NCBI GenBank assembly: GCA_045599305.1
Contig: JAZRVU010000037.1
Coordinates: 1 to 30,681, forward strand
DNA length: 30,681 bases
Reading direction: 5' to 3'
From: SIG588 sp045599305
GTDB lineage: Bacteria; Bacillota; Clostridia; Oscillospirales; Acutalibacteraceae
Both the position numbers and the translations under genes were made by a program. Shown here piece after piece: positions 22,086 through 30,301 of the stretch. Below the pieces are notes generated by a model. The model made no database searches and was not told where the DNA came from. It saw nothing but the letters and a program-made list of their open reading frames with translations. How positions within the stretch are numbered: position 1 is the stretch's first letter; each line of letters opens with the position of its first letter.

Positions 22086-24176
22086 ATGAAAAATCCGTTT
22101 GCGAATAAGGCTTTCCGGGAAAATCCCTTCCGGTTTTATGCCAAAAACAGCGTGCTCAATCCCAAAGACCTCGGTATCGCAGGCGAGCGCACCTCGGTCT
22201 TGACGCCGGAAAACGCGGCCTGCGGGATCACCTGCCTGCAGTCCTGCCCCTGGTCGGCCACCGGGCTGAACGCGCAGGTCATTTTCGACGGTGAAACACT
22301 GCCCGGCACCGACTGGGTCTGGCTGCCCAACGCCATTTTGCGCCGCGGCAAGCGTGCCGGCTATTCGGTCGCGACCCTCACCGTCGTGCCGCCCGCTCAT
22401 AATGGCATCCTCATGCGCATGGCGATCGAGAGCGCTACGGCGTGTGAGGTCACCGTGCCCGTCGCCGTCGCCTTTTCGGGCAGCGCCGGCAAAACGTCCG
22501 ACTGGGCGTTCAACGCTCCGAAGCGCGGCTTGCCGCACTACGCCGACGCCGTGGCCGCGTGCGAGGGGGATATGTCCCTGCTTCGCCTGATCGGCGGCTG
22601 TGCCGATGTGGGGGGCCGCGAGGTCGATCCGGGCGACGCGGTCATCGCGGTGGCCTGCTCGCTGCCGGGCATGAAACTGTTCCGCAACGCCGATATGTGG
22701 GAGACGACGGTGACGGTCAAACCGCACGAAACGGTGTGCATCGATCTGGCCATCTGCCTCGGCGATCAGGACGGAAATCCCGAAAAGGAATGCCGGGATA
22801 TGCTCGAAAATGGCGAAAAGGAGACCGAAAAGGCCTTTGCGTGGCTGAAAAGCGAGACCGACCGCATTTTCTCGGCACTGCCGTCCTTCAAAAGCGACAA
22901 CAAAGCGCTGGAGCGGCTGTACACCCGTTCACTGGTGGCCTATACCCTCAACCGCTGGAACAACCCGCAGTTCGCCATCCAGCCCTTCTACAGCACGGGC
23001 AGCGTGACGGGCGGCTGTATGTGCTCCTACCTCTGGGATTACGGCGGCGGGCTCATGCTCCACCCCGTTGTGGACCCGGGGACTAACAAGAAAATGATCT
23101 GCGCCTATCTCCACGACGATCTGACGGTGTCCTATGCCATCAAGCCGCTGGACGGCGGCCCCGCGGGTCTCTGGTATCACATCAACCAGGAAAAGATCAT
23201 CTCCATGATCTACTACCACGTCCTGCACACGGGCGATGTGGGCTTTTTGAAGGAGACCGTGGACGGCAAGTCCATCCGCGACTGGGCGGTCTTCCATTCG
23301 CTCATCGGCGACGATCTGGCCGAGCCGCAGCATCTGGTCGATTTCGGCGGCGCGGGCGAATCCCATCTGGAACTGCGCCGGTCATATGCCTACAAGGGCG
23401 TCATGCCCGACCTGAACGCCCGCCGGTATATGAATTATATGCGCGCCTATGAACTGACGGTGCTCGACGGCTCGCCCATGCCCGAACTGGCCGAGAGAGC
23501 CAAGGCGCTCAAGCCGCTGCTGGCGACCCTGTGGAACGAGGATAAGCAGTGGTATGACCATATCTGGGAGGGCAAACGCGATCAGCGCTACACCGTGCAG
23601 ATGTTCAAATTCCTGAACAGCCCCGTCATCGACGAGCAGACCCGTCGGGGGCTGATCTCGCACCTGAACGAGGAGGAATTCCTCTCGGAATACGGCCTGC
23701 ACAGCATGGCCAAGACCGACCCCGGCTACGACCAGGTGGATATCGACAACGGCGGCGGCGGTATTTGCAACCTCTTCACCATGCAGATCGCGGGACAGCT
23801 CTATGACATGGGCTACGCCGAAACGGCCACCGACATGGTGGACCGCGTACTCTGGTGGGGCACACGGCTGCCCTATTGGGGCGATTCCTGCGCCGCCAAC
23901 ATGAAAAAAGTGCGGGAGGACACCCCCCTGCAGGCCTGCATCAGTTCCGCCTCGGGCGCGCAGATGATCCTGTTCAATATGTGCGGCATCAAAGCCGATG
24001 CGCAGGGCGGCATCACCGTCTGCCCCGCGAAGGTCCTGCCCGCAAAGGAACTGACCCTCAAGGGCGTGAAATTGCTCGGCCGCACCTTCTCGGTGGCCAT
24101 ACGGGGCGATCATTACACCGTAACGGTCGGCGGCAGAAAACTGACCGCCCCGCTCGGCGAAAAGACGACAATATAA
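22086..24176 (+). CDS. (alpha/alpha)6-barrel glycoside hydrolase, family not assigned
   Basis: 696 residues with no signal peptide. An N-terminal beta-rich domain (about 30-225) is followed by a helical barrel (about 265-640). Barrel features are the strongly conserved-looking SYLWDYGGGLMLHP (314-327), with D318 a candidate catalytic or substrate-binding residue, DFGGAGESHLEL, and NGGGGICNLFTMQIAGQLYD near the end. A short beta domain closes the protein (ELTLKGVKLLGRTF). The fold resembles GH63/GH78/GH37-like enzymes such as alpha-rhamnosidases, trehalases and MGH1-like hydrolases, but I cannot name a family. It is the last gene of the EamA-LacI operon and ends at a strong terminator. The ribosome site (GAGGGAAAATC) is moderate. 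Confidence 0.78.
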   Translation: MKNPFANKAFRENPFRFYAKNSVLNPKDLGIAGERTSVLTPENAACGITCLQSCPWSATGLNAQVIFDGETLPGTDWVWLPNAILRRGKRAGYSVATLTVVPPAHNGILMRMAIESATACEVTVPVAVAFSGSAGKTSDWAFNAPKRGLPHYADAVAACEGDMSLLRLIGGCADVGGREVDPGDAVIAVACSLPGMKLFRNADMWETTVTVKPHETVCIDLAICLGDQDGNPEKECRDMLENGEKETEKAFAWLKSETDRIFSALPSFKSDNKALERLYTRSLVAYTLNRWNNPQFAIQPFYSTGSVTGGCMCSYLWDYGGGLMLHPVVDPGTNKKMICAYLHDDLTVSYAIKPLDGGPAGLWYHINQEKIISMIYYHVLHTGDVGFLKETVDGKSIRDWAVFHSLIGDDLAEPQHLVDFGGAGESHLELRRSYAYKGVMPDLNARRYMNYMRAYELTVLDGSPMPELAERAKALKPLLATLWNEDKQWYDHIWEGKRDQRYTVQMFKFLNSPVIDEQTRRGLISHLNEEEFLSEYGLHSMAKTDPGYDQVDIDNGGGGICNLFTMQIAGQLYDMGYAETATDMVDRVLWWGTRLPYWGDSCAANMKKVREDTPLQACISSASGAQMILFNMCGIKADAQGGITVCPAKVLPAKELTLKGVKLLGRTFSVAIRGDHYTVTVGGRKLTAPLGEKTTI

Positions 24177-24201
24177 GCGCGGAGAACACAGGAAAAGGGA
24201 A

Positions 24202-24240
24202 AAGCACTCACGCCATTGGCGTGAGTGCTTCTGTGTTTTT
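24202..24240 (+). terminator. Intrinsic terminator of the EamA-LacI-glycosidase operon
   Basis: Perfect 13-bp stem AAGCACTCACGCC (24202-24214) / GGCGTGAGTGCTT (24218-24230), followed by CTGTG and a run of five T. It is the last element with the GC-rich character of the left part of the window. Confidence 0.85.
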
Positions 24241-24288
24241 GGGGGAGGGCGGGGATTTGTGCAAAAAAGTGCAAAGCAGTACGCCGAA

Positions 24289-24405
24289 TCATAAACCCAA
24301 TAGTTCCTTTTTCTTTGCGTCAAATTCTTCTTGGGATATGATTTCCATGTCAAGCAATTCTTTGAGCTTTTTTACGGACTCTACACGTTGTTCGTAAGAC
24401 AAGTC
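24289..24405 (-). pseudogene. Orphan SHOCT-domain tail (5' part of the gene missing)
   Basis: The minus strand reads SYEQRVESVKKLKELLDMEI, then ISQEEFDAKKKELLGL and a stop. This is a textbook SHOCT domain, a roughly 30-residue helical hairpin normally found at the C-terminus of small proteins. Upstream of about 24405 the frame continues, but it reads only the antisense of the plus-strand gene fragment and is not protein-like. The gene's 5' part is therefore missing. Confidence 0.7.
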
Positions 24406-25032
24406 TATGCCGAGTTCTACCGTCAATACGCCGACGAAGACGGCGAAAGCTCCGCCGAAGATGTGACACGGGACGATAACACTGATCTGGCAAAAATGTA
24501 CTTTAACGAATGGCGGGCAAATGCCGTATTCGACCGCTATGAGAAGCTGGATATCCGGGAACGGTCTATGAGAGCCGATCATCTCGGTTTTTGCAGAGAA
24601 TGTCACGGCGTTCTGGAAAACGGCACCGATGAAAACGGCGAGAAGATATTACTGTTCCGGCAGAAAAAAGCATACACCGATCTTGCCTTGCAGCACACGC
24701 TTTCCTCACCCGATACTGCTTACCGCATCGTCCACAAAGCATACGACAAAATTCTCATTGATCTTGCCGTTGACGAATATATCCACATCGTGGAATTACG
24801 ACGCACGAAAAAGACGAAAACCGAGATCGTCTATGAATACTGCGCCGATCATAATAGCGACTGGGTCGAAATTCATTACACGCCCGGTGAGGACGATTAC
24901 GATGTTACCCGCTACGTGTACGCTGATAAAAAGGGCGATTTCTTCTTCGCCGCCGCAGGCGATTGGATCGTCTGTCAAGCCGCAAAAGAGCAATTCCCGC
25001 AAACGGCTGTCATACCGATCACAAAAATCTGA
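24406..25032 (+). pseudogene. Headless gene of unknown function, 5' end lost at a junction
   Basis: About 208 codons of good protein sequence with no believable start. The open frame begins with an ATG at 24331, but its first 25 codons are antisense to the SHOCT tail. The first internal ATG (24496) has no ribosome site. Visible features are an acidic opening (YADEDGESSAEDV), a CRECHG pair of cysteines, and an aromatic and acidic C-terminal half (DYDVTRYVYADKKGDFFFAA). I do not recognise the family. The C-terminus looks complete. The protein may be non-functional, or the locus may mark a recombination or misassembly point. Confidence 0.55.
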
Positions 25033-25043
25033 TTTATTAATTT

Positions 25044-25163
25044 TTGCATCCGAAAGGTTTTGTTTTCAGCAAGACACAGCTCGCATTGCTGCCGAGCGAA
25101 TTCATAGAACGCCGACTCAACAATAACGGTGTGAGTATGTATAGGATCAATATGCAGTCCTGA
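25044..25163 (+). pseudogene. C-terminal scrap of an unidentified gene
   Basis: About 40 codons, too short to stand out by length but clearly protein-like: SKTQLALLPSEFIERRLNNN, then GVSMYRINMQS and a stop. There is no ATG near the front and no ribosome site. A hairpin terminator follows 20 bases after the stop, as expected at the end of a gene. Origin unknown. Confidence 0.35.
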
Positions 25164-25182
25164 AAAAAACAAACGAAAGAAA

Positions 25183-25230
25183 CCCCGTTTTGAGGCAGAA
25201 AACTCTGCTTCAAGGCGGGGATGTTTTGTA
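25183..25230 (+). terminator. Probable intrinsic terminator
   Basis: Near-perfect 16-bp stem (25183-25198 with 25205-25220) including G-T pairs, running from CCCCGTTTTGA to CAAGGCGGGG, followed by ATGTTTTGTAAAA. Confidence 0.6.
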
Positions 25231-25297
25231 AAAGAGCAGCATATTTGAAATAAGTTTGAACTATTCGCCGAAAATCGTATAAATCGGTCCAGAACCC

Positions 25298-25326
25298 TTG
25301 TAATTAAAAGAAAAATATGATATACT
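25298..25326 (+). promoter_or_regulatory. Candidate promoter of the leader and surface-protein transcript
   Basis: -35 TTGTAA (25298-25303), 17-base spacer, -10 TATACT (25321-25326), in a very AT-rich stretch. Transcription would start near 25333, about 360 bases before the surface-protein gene. Confidence 0.65.
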
Positions 25327-25356
25327 ACTTATATATATCTATGGGTAGGGGTAACT

Positions 25357-25560
25357 ATGCCCATTTTTACGAAAAAACATGTAAAGGACTTGACTGCGAT
25401 GACGGTTGATGCGACAATCCTGACGGCACGGCATGGCACGGCACAATCAATCAATCAGAGCGTAGCTTCCCTACGCTTCTTTGTCAAGCCTTTTTCACAA
25501 AATTTCATAGGAAACCACGAGACCATGATGCTCACCGATACAGGAGGACTGTGCCGATGA
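25357..25560 (+). CDS. Doubtful 67-residue reading frame in the leader
   Basis: ATG at 25357 follows GTAGGGG by 5 bases, and the frame encodes 67 residues with no recognisable domain. Its start codon falls in the 3' arm of a small hairpin (ATGGG...CCCAT), and its last codons lie inside the long hairpin at 25520-25572. It also crosses short tandem repeats (GGCACGGCAY twice, AATC three times). It could be a leader peptide, but a non-coding leader RNA explains the region equally well. Confidence 0.2.
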   Translation: MPIFTKKHVKDLTAMTVDATILTARHGTAQSINQSVASLRFFVKPFSQNFIGNHETMMLTDTGGLCR

Positions 25561-25636
25561 GTGGTATGGTCTTTTTGCGTTCGGCGTGGAGTGATCCGGG
25601 TGCTCCACCGGGCAATGAATCAAATGCCCCACCCGG
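25459..25636 (+). ncRNA. Candidate structured leader RNA with rod hairpin and pseudoknot potential
   Basis: Three structures follow one another. (a) A 7-bp hairpin AGCGTAG/CTACGCT (25459-25477), followed by TCTTT. (b) A symmetrical rod: AGACCAT (25520-25526) with ATGGTCT (25566-25572), CTCA with TGAG, ACAG with CTGT, separated by 4x4 and 5x5 internal loops and ending in TTTTGCG. (c) A possible H-type pseudoknot: GTGGAG (25586-25591) with CTCCAC (25603-25608), whose loop CCGGGTG (25596-25602) pairs with CACCCGG (25630-25636), and a small hairpin GGGCA/TGCCC lies inside. No known RNA class is recognised. It lies between a promoter and the surface-protein gene. Confidence 0.5.
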
Positions 25637-25690
25637 GTAAATGAAAAACGGTAATAATAATTTGAAATACATAAAGCGAGGTATAAGAGT

Positions 25691-28600
25691 ATGAAAAAGA
25701 AAATTATCAGTCTATTGCTTGCGGTCATAATGATCGTAGGAATGATTCCGCTATCGGCAATTACCGCATTTGCGGAGAATGTTCCCGACAGCACGAGCAA
25801 ATATATCGTCCGGAGCTGGGACGAAACCAAAAAGCAGGTCATTTCCACGGAAGAAGATATCCCGGAAACAGCCCAAGAAATCACGGCGGATACAAGAACG
25901 CTTACAAGCGGATGGTATTTCCTTTCGGGCGAGGTTGAAATCGATGATGCGATTACTGTTTCTGGCGATGCACATATCATTCTTGCAAACGATGCGCTCT
26001 TTACGGCGAAAAACGGCATTGCGGTGACAGACGGTGCCGATCTGACCTTCTACGCACAGACCGAAGATTTTGACCAAATGGGCAAGGTCGTAATCACAAA
26101 GGCATTTTCGGGCAATGCGGGTATCGGCTCGAAACGGCAGGGCGAATGCGGTGATATCACGATAAACGGCGGCGCATTTTACGTGCAGGGCGGACTGAAT
26201 GCCGCCGGAATCGGCGGCGGTGCCGACGGCAAGTGCGGAACAATCACCGTAAACGGCGGCAAGGTTTTTGCCATAGCGGGCGATTACGGCGCGGGCATCG
26301 GCAGCGGCTCAAAAATGGACGATGGCTACGAAAACATCTGCGCGGGCGTTGTTATTAACAGCGGTGCAATCATTGCTGTCGGTCAGGATGGTGCTGAGAA
26401 TATCGGCGCGGGCAAAGATTCGCCGGCGGTTACCGTAACGGTTGCCATAGGCCTGTACGAAAACTATGATTATCCGGTTTCTTTCATTAATATTGAGCCG
26501 TTCCCCGAAACGATGCCTTCCTGCGTAGACGGACACAGAGATTACTTCAAAAACTGTGTAAGTGGCAAATACTATACCACCGAAACGCTTGAACCGGACA
26601 GCCTCATTGAGGATATTGAGGCGTGGCTTGCAGGTGAAGGCAATACCGGCGAGGGCAACGGAAAACACGCTGACAAAGATAAGGACGGCTACTGCGACAC
26701 CTGCGGAACATTTGCAAAGGCAAATATCAATTTCTACATTTCGCACGGGGGCGATCCGGCATTTACCCAGCCATGCAACGCAGACGAAGAATTGATGGAA
26801 CAGGTTGATGCTTTGGCTGTAAAAGCAGTTGAAAACAGATACGGCACGGGCGTGGGGCTTGTCAACTATATGTATTCCGACGGTAATCTTGTAAAAGAAT
26901 ACGACCTTGTTCCCTTTGGTACCGAAAGCATGGATATCTATGCGGTACTCGTGTACGAGGAAACCGAGCCGAGCTGGTCGAGCAACGGACATAAGGCGTA
27001 TTACGAAAACACACAGGACGGCTATTTTTACGAGGATGCTCTTTGTGTGACCCTCATAGGCAACACAGATGACCTTGATGAATGGCTTTCCGCCCCCGTG
27101 GAAAACGGCGGCGGTATGATCCCGGCAACGGGCGGGCAACCTCTCGCCACACCCACGGCAGACGATTTCACCTTTATCCCGCCCGCAAACTGCGTGTATA
27201 ACGGTCAGGCGAAGTATGCAAGCGTTACCACCGATAAAACGGGTATGGGCAATATCACGGTGAAATACCAAAAGAAAAACGGCAACGGATGGGACAGTGC
27301 AACCACCAATGCCCCCACCGAAATCGGCAAATACAGAGTGGTTATATCGGTTGAGGAAGGCGCAAATTATGCGGCTTCCGCTGCGGACATTACAAGCGAC
27401 AGTTGGGTGTTTGAGATAACCGCACCGGTTTGCGAGCATGAAAACACCGAAATCGTTTACGAGTGGAACGAGGATTACACCGTTTGCACCGCAACAAAGC
27501 GTTGCTCCGACTGTGAAACCGTGTTTGCCACCGAGACCAAAGAGGCGTACGAAGCCGACTTTGTATTAGACACCGTTGGCAACTGTCAAACAACGCACAA
27601 GGGACATAATGTCGCTTACTTTGATAATGAAGAGTTCGGTACTGCCGAATCATCCGAAAATTCCTTTGAATTCGGTTACGGCTACCATACCGACGAAAAC
27701 GGCGACGGCATTTGTGACGATTGCGAAGCCGACCTCACCGTGACCGGCTCGATATTCAAATCGGGTATCTTCCGCTTTATGATCACCGACGGCGAAAACA
27801 AAACAGTCACCGTTATGGACGATGATTTACTGTTGGTAACAGAAGGTAATGATGTATATCTGTATCCGTATGAAATCGCACCGAGCGCATATACCGGCAA
27901 TCTTGTTGTTCCGGAAACGGTCACATACGGCGGCAAGACCTTTACCGTTACCGCTATGGGTACGGATGATGCAAGTATATTACACATTGTGGGAAATCCG
28001 TTTATGGGATGCACGGGGGTTTGCTGCATCGCCCTCCCCGATACCTTAAAAGTTATCGGCGAAAGTGCGTTTTCCGGCTGTACGGGGCTTACCGAAATCG
28101 TTATCCCCGAAAATGTCGAAAAAATCTGCCCTGCGGCTTTCTCCGGTTGCAAAAACCTGAAAACCGTCACCTTCAAATCAAAAGGTATTACAAAAGCACC
28201 TCACGGCGATTTTGTTGTTATCGGTGTGTTTGACCCGGTCAACTCTGTGGAAACGGTCATTGTTCCGCTCGGAACGGCGAATGCCTACAAGACGGAATGG
28301 GATTGCTTTGCGGATATCATTGTTGAGGACAACAAATGCACCTATCTTGATGAAAGCGGCGAAACGAAAACAGCGGTCTGCGACGGTGCGATCGACAGCA
28401 ATACGACCGAATACACGACTGGCTGGTATGCCCTTACCGAAGATGCGGTATTTGATAATGCGATCGTTATAAACGGCGATGTCAGGTTCATCCTTTGCAA
28501 CGGTGCAACTCTTACCGCAAACAAGGGAATACTGCTGACAAGCGGCAATTCGCTGACGGTTTACGCACAGTCGGCAGACGAAGATATGGGCAAAATCATT

Positions 28601-29953
28601 GCCGCAGGCGATGACCTTTGCGCCGGAATCGGCGGCGGCTTTAAGCAGACCGCAGGTGACTTCACCGTAAACGGCGGCTGTGTAAAAGCCACCGGCGGCT
28701 ATGCGGCACCCGGTATCGGCGGCGGCTTCGGCGGCAAGGACGGCACATTTACCAAAAACGGCGGTATCGTTGAAGCTGTAAACGGCGAGGGCTATACTTC
28801 CACCCACGAGCATACATTTGCGGATACTTACACCTACAACGAAACTCACCACTGGTACGCCTGCACCTGCGAAGACGATGACTGCAAGGGCAATGTAACC
28901 GGCTTCGGTGCGCATACCTTCGGCGATGGCGAAGTGAACGGCAATGTAACAGAATACACCTGCTCCGAATGTGGCTACAAAAAGTATGTTTACAATACCG
29001 CAGGCGACAACGAGGGCGAAATCGTTACCGGAATATCCTACACTGGCATTTCGCTGACCCTCGGCAGTGATATAGCTATCAACTTCTATATGAATCTTAC
29101 CGAAGAAGCAAGGCAGAACGGTACGATGACCTTTGACATCGGCGGAAGGATCGTTACGGGTATAAAAGTTCGAAAAAATGAAAACGGCTATTATTTCTCA
29201 ACCCCGCTGACTGCTCTTGAAATGGCGGAAACCGTAAAAGCAACCTTCACTTATAACGGTGTGGATTATGTTCAGGAGTATTCCGTTGAACAGTACATTG
29301 AAGCTATCATAAACGGCAAGGACAAAGACGGCAATGATTATTCCGATGAAATGAAACTGCTTGCCCGTAAGATTGCAAATTACGGATATTACGCACAGAT
29401 TTATCTTGAAAGTATCCATACGAATGTTCATATCGTAAATTCCGGCGACGGCTACGACAGAATGGAGCCATTCGGCGGAGAGTTTGATATTGATGTTGCA
29501 AAAGCAATAGAAGCCCTTGCAAAGTTTGCTGTTACGGTTACCGGTGCTTCGGATAATCTCTCCCTCTACGGCTCAACGGTTTACTTTGACAGTGCTACGG
29601 CTCTTAACTACTATGTAACCGTTAAGAACGGCGTAAAGCCGACTGCAACGGCTGTAAACACCGTAACGGGTGAAACAAAGCAGGTTGAAATCAAACTATA
29701 TAAGGACAAAATCTATATTGTATCGGTTAAGGATATCCTTGCTACCGAGCTTGCCGATGATATTACGGTTACGGTAAACGGTGAAATTACTCTGACCGGC
29801 TCTGTGTTCGCATATTGTAACTCCGTAATTGCAGCACACAGCGGCGAGGGTGCGACCGAAAAAGACACCTTTGCCGTAAACGCTATGGCGGCGTTTTATG
29901 AGTATTATGCGGCGGCAATAGAATATATCTTTGAATATAAAAGGATTCAATGA
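25691..29953 (+). CDS. Large secreted multidomain surface protein
   Basis: 1420 residues. Signal peptide 1-28, with a likely cut after AFA. Two copies of a beta-helix-like, Gly-rich carbohydrate-binding-type module lie at about 65-245 and 900-1030 (each has TGWY or SGWY, LT-YAQ, AGIGGG and VNGG). An MBG-like Ig fold is at about 487-577 and BspA-type leucine-rich repeats (LRR_5) at about 735-830 (IGESAFSGCTGLTEIVIPEN). Paired-cysteine motifs DKDGYCDTCG (331-339), NGDGICDDCE and YTCSECGY look like small zinc or calcium knuckles. A C-terminal domain covers about 1112-1420. There is no LPXTG or SLH anchor, so attachment is unclear. GAGG stands about 9 bases before the ATG. The C-terminal domain reappears in the protein beginning at 30302. 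Probable role: binding host or plant glycans or mucosal surfaces. Confidence 0.85.
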   Translation: MKKKIISLLLAVIMIVGMIPLSAITAFAENVPDSTSKYIVRSWDETKKQVISTEEDIPETAQEITADTRTLTSGWYFLSGEVEIDDAITVSGDAHIILANDALFTAKNGIAVTDGADLTFYAQTEDFDQMGKVVITKAFSGNAGIGSKRQGECGDITINGGAFYVQGGLNAAGIGGGADGKCGTITVNGGKVFAIAGDYGAGIGSGSKMDDGYENICAGVVINSGAIIAVGQDGAENIGAGKDSPAVTVTVAIGLYENYDYPVSFINIEPFPETMPSCVDGHRDYFKNCVSGKYYTTETLEPDSLIEDIEAWLAGEGNTGEGNGKHADKDKDGYCDTCGTFAKANINFYISHGGDPAFTQPCNADEELMEQVDALAVKAVENRYGTGVGLVNYMYSDGNLVKEYDLVPFGTESMDIYAVLVYEETEPSWSSNGHKAYYENTQDGYFYEDALCVTLIGNTDDLDEWLSAPVENGGGMIPATGGQPLATPTADDFTFIPPANCVYNGQAKYASVTTDKTGMGNITVKYQKKNGNGWDSATTNAPTEIGKYRVVISVEEGANYAASAADITSDSWVFEITAPVCEHENTEIVYEWNEDYTVCTATKRCSDCETVFATETKEAYEADFVLDTVGNCQTTHKGHNVAYFDNEEFGTAESSENSFEFGYGYHTDENGDGICDDCEADLTVTGSIFKSGIFRFMITDGENKTVTVMDDDLLLVTEGNDVYLYPYEIAPSAYTGNLVVPETVTYGGKTFTVTAMGTDDASILHIVGNPFMGCTGVCCIALPDTLKVIGESAFSGCTGLTEIVIPENVEKICPAAFSGCKNLKTVTFKSKGITKAPHGDFVVIGVFDPVNSVETVIVPLGTANAYKTEWDCFADIIVEDNKCTYLDESGETKTAVCDGAIDSNTTEYTTGWYALTEDAVFDNAIVINGDVRFILCNGATLTANKGILLTSGNSLTVYAQSADEDMGKIIAAGDDLCAGIGGGFKQTAGDFTVNGGCVKATGGYAAPGIGGGFGGKDGTFTKNGGIVEAVNGEGYTSTHEHTFADTYTYNETHHWYACTCEDDDCKGNVTGFGAHTFGDGEVNGNVTEYTCSECGYKKYVYNTAGDNEGEIVTGISYTGISLTLGSDIAINFYMNLTEEARQNGTMTFDIGGRIVTGIKVRKNENGYYFSTPLTALEMAETVKATFTYNGVDYVQEYSVEQYIEAIINGKDKDGNDYSDEMKLLARKIANYGYYAQIYLESIHTNVHIVNSGDGYDRMEPFGGEFDIDVAKAIEALAKFAVTVTGASDNLSLYGSTVYFDSATALNYYVTVKNGVKPTATAVNTVTGETKQVEIKLYKDKIYIVSVKDILATELADDITVTVNGEITLTGSVFAYCNSVIAAHSGEGATEKDTFAVNAMAAFYEYYAAAIEYIFEYKRIQ

Positions 29954-30005
29954 GAAAGCGTTTTACAAGAAACTGCAATTACTGCGAATAACGGAGGATA
30001 AACGA

Positions 30006-30164
30006 ATGGAAGAAATAAAGAATAAACAATCGGCTTATGAAGAACCATTGCTCGAAGTCATTCACATGAACGAAACGGACATCATCACCACAAGCGGTGA
30101 TCCTTATGAAGAAATTCCCCAAGAGGGTGAGTTTATACCTGTAAAGGTTGATAAACTATTCTAA
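30006..30164 (+). CDS. Small 52-residue protein with a DIITTSGDP motif
   Basis: The ATG at 30006 follows GGAGGAT by 6 bases, so it is very likely translated. The sequence YEEPLLEVIHMNETDIITTS (11-30) followed by GDPYEEIP is a pattern I associate with short uncharacterised clostridial proteins: P-x-L-E-V-I, then D-I-I-T-T-S-G-D. That recollection needs a search. It has no signal peptide, cysteines or membrane segment; it is acidic with a lysine-containing C-terminus. It sits 52 bases after the large surface protein and about 140 before a related secreted protein, probably on the same transcript. The function is unknown; a regulatory or modified peptide is possible but not shown. Confidence 0.75.
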   Translation: MEEIKNKQSAYEEPLLEVIHMNETDIITTSGDPYEEIPQEGEFIPVKVDKLF

Positions 30165-30227
30165 ATAACGGAACAACCCCACGGGGATGCTTTTGAGTTT
30201 TAAGTATCAAGTGTTAAGTGTTAAGTT

Positions 30228-30257
30228 GTCATCATTTGGTATTGACCGAATGATGAC
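30228..30257. promoter_or_regulatory. 13-bp intergenic hairpin without T run
   Basis: GTCATCATTTGGT (30228-30240), loop ATTG, ACCGAATGATGAC (30245-30257), with one G-T pair. It is preceded by short repeats of AAGTGTT (30208-30226) and lies 44 bases before the next start codon. It may be an mRNA-stability or processing hairpin or a regulator site; no T run follows. Confidence 0.5.
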
Positions 30258-30301
30258 GGCTCTAAACTTAAATCATAAAACTTTTCAAGGAGGAGAAGTT
30301 T

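Noticed and set aside
20735..22087. 450-codon open frame on the minus strand
   Set aside because: Antisense to the EamA and LacI genes, both well supported; the translation is low in family-like features.
24331..24405. First 25 codons of the plus-strand frame at 24331 as the true start of that gene
   Set aside because: These bases encode the SHOCT domain on the other strand with unmistakable family sequence, so the plus-strand reading is accidental.
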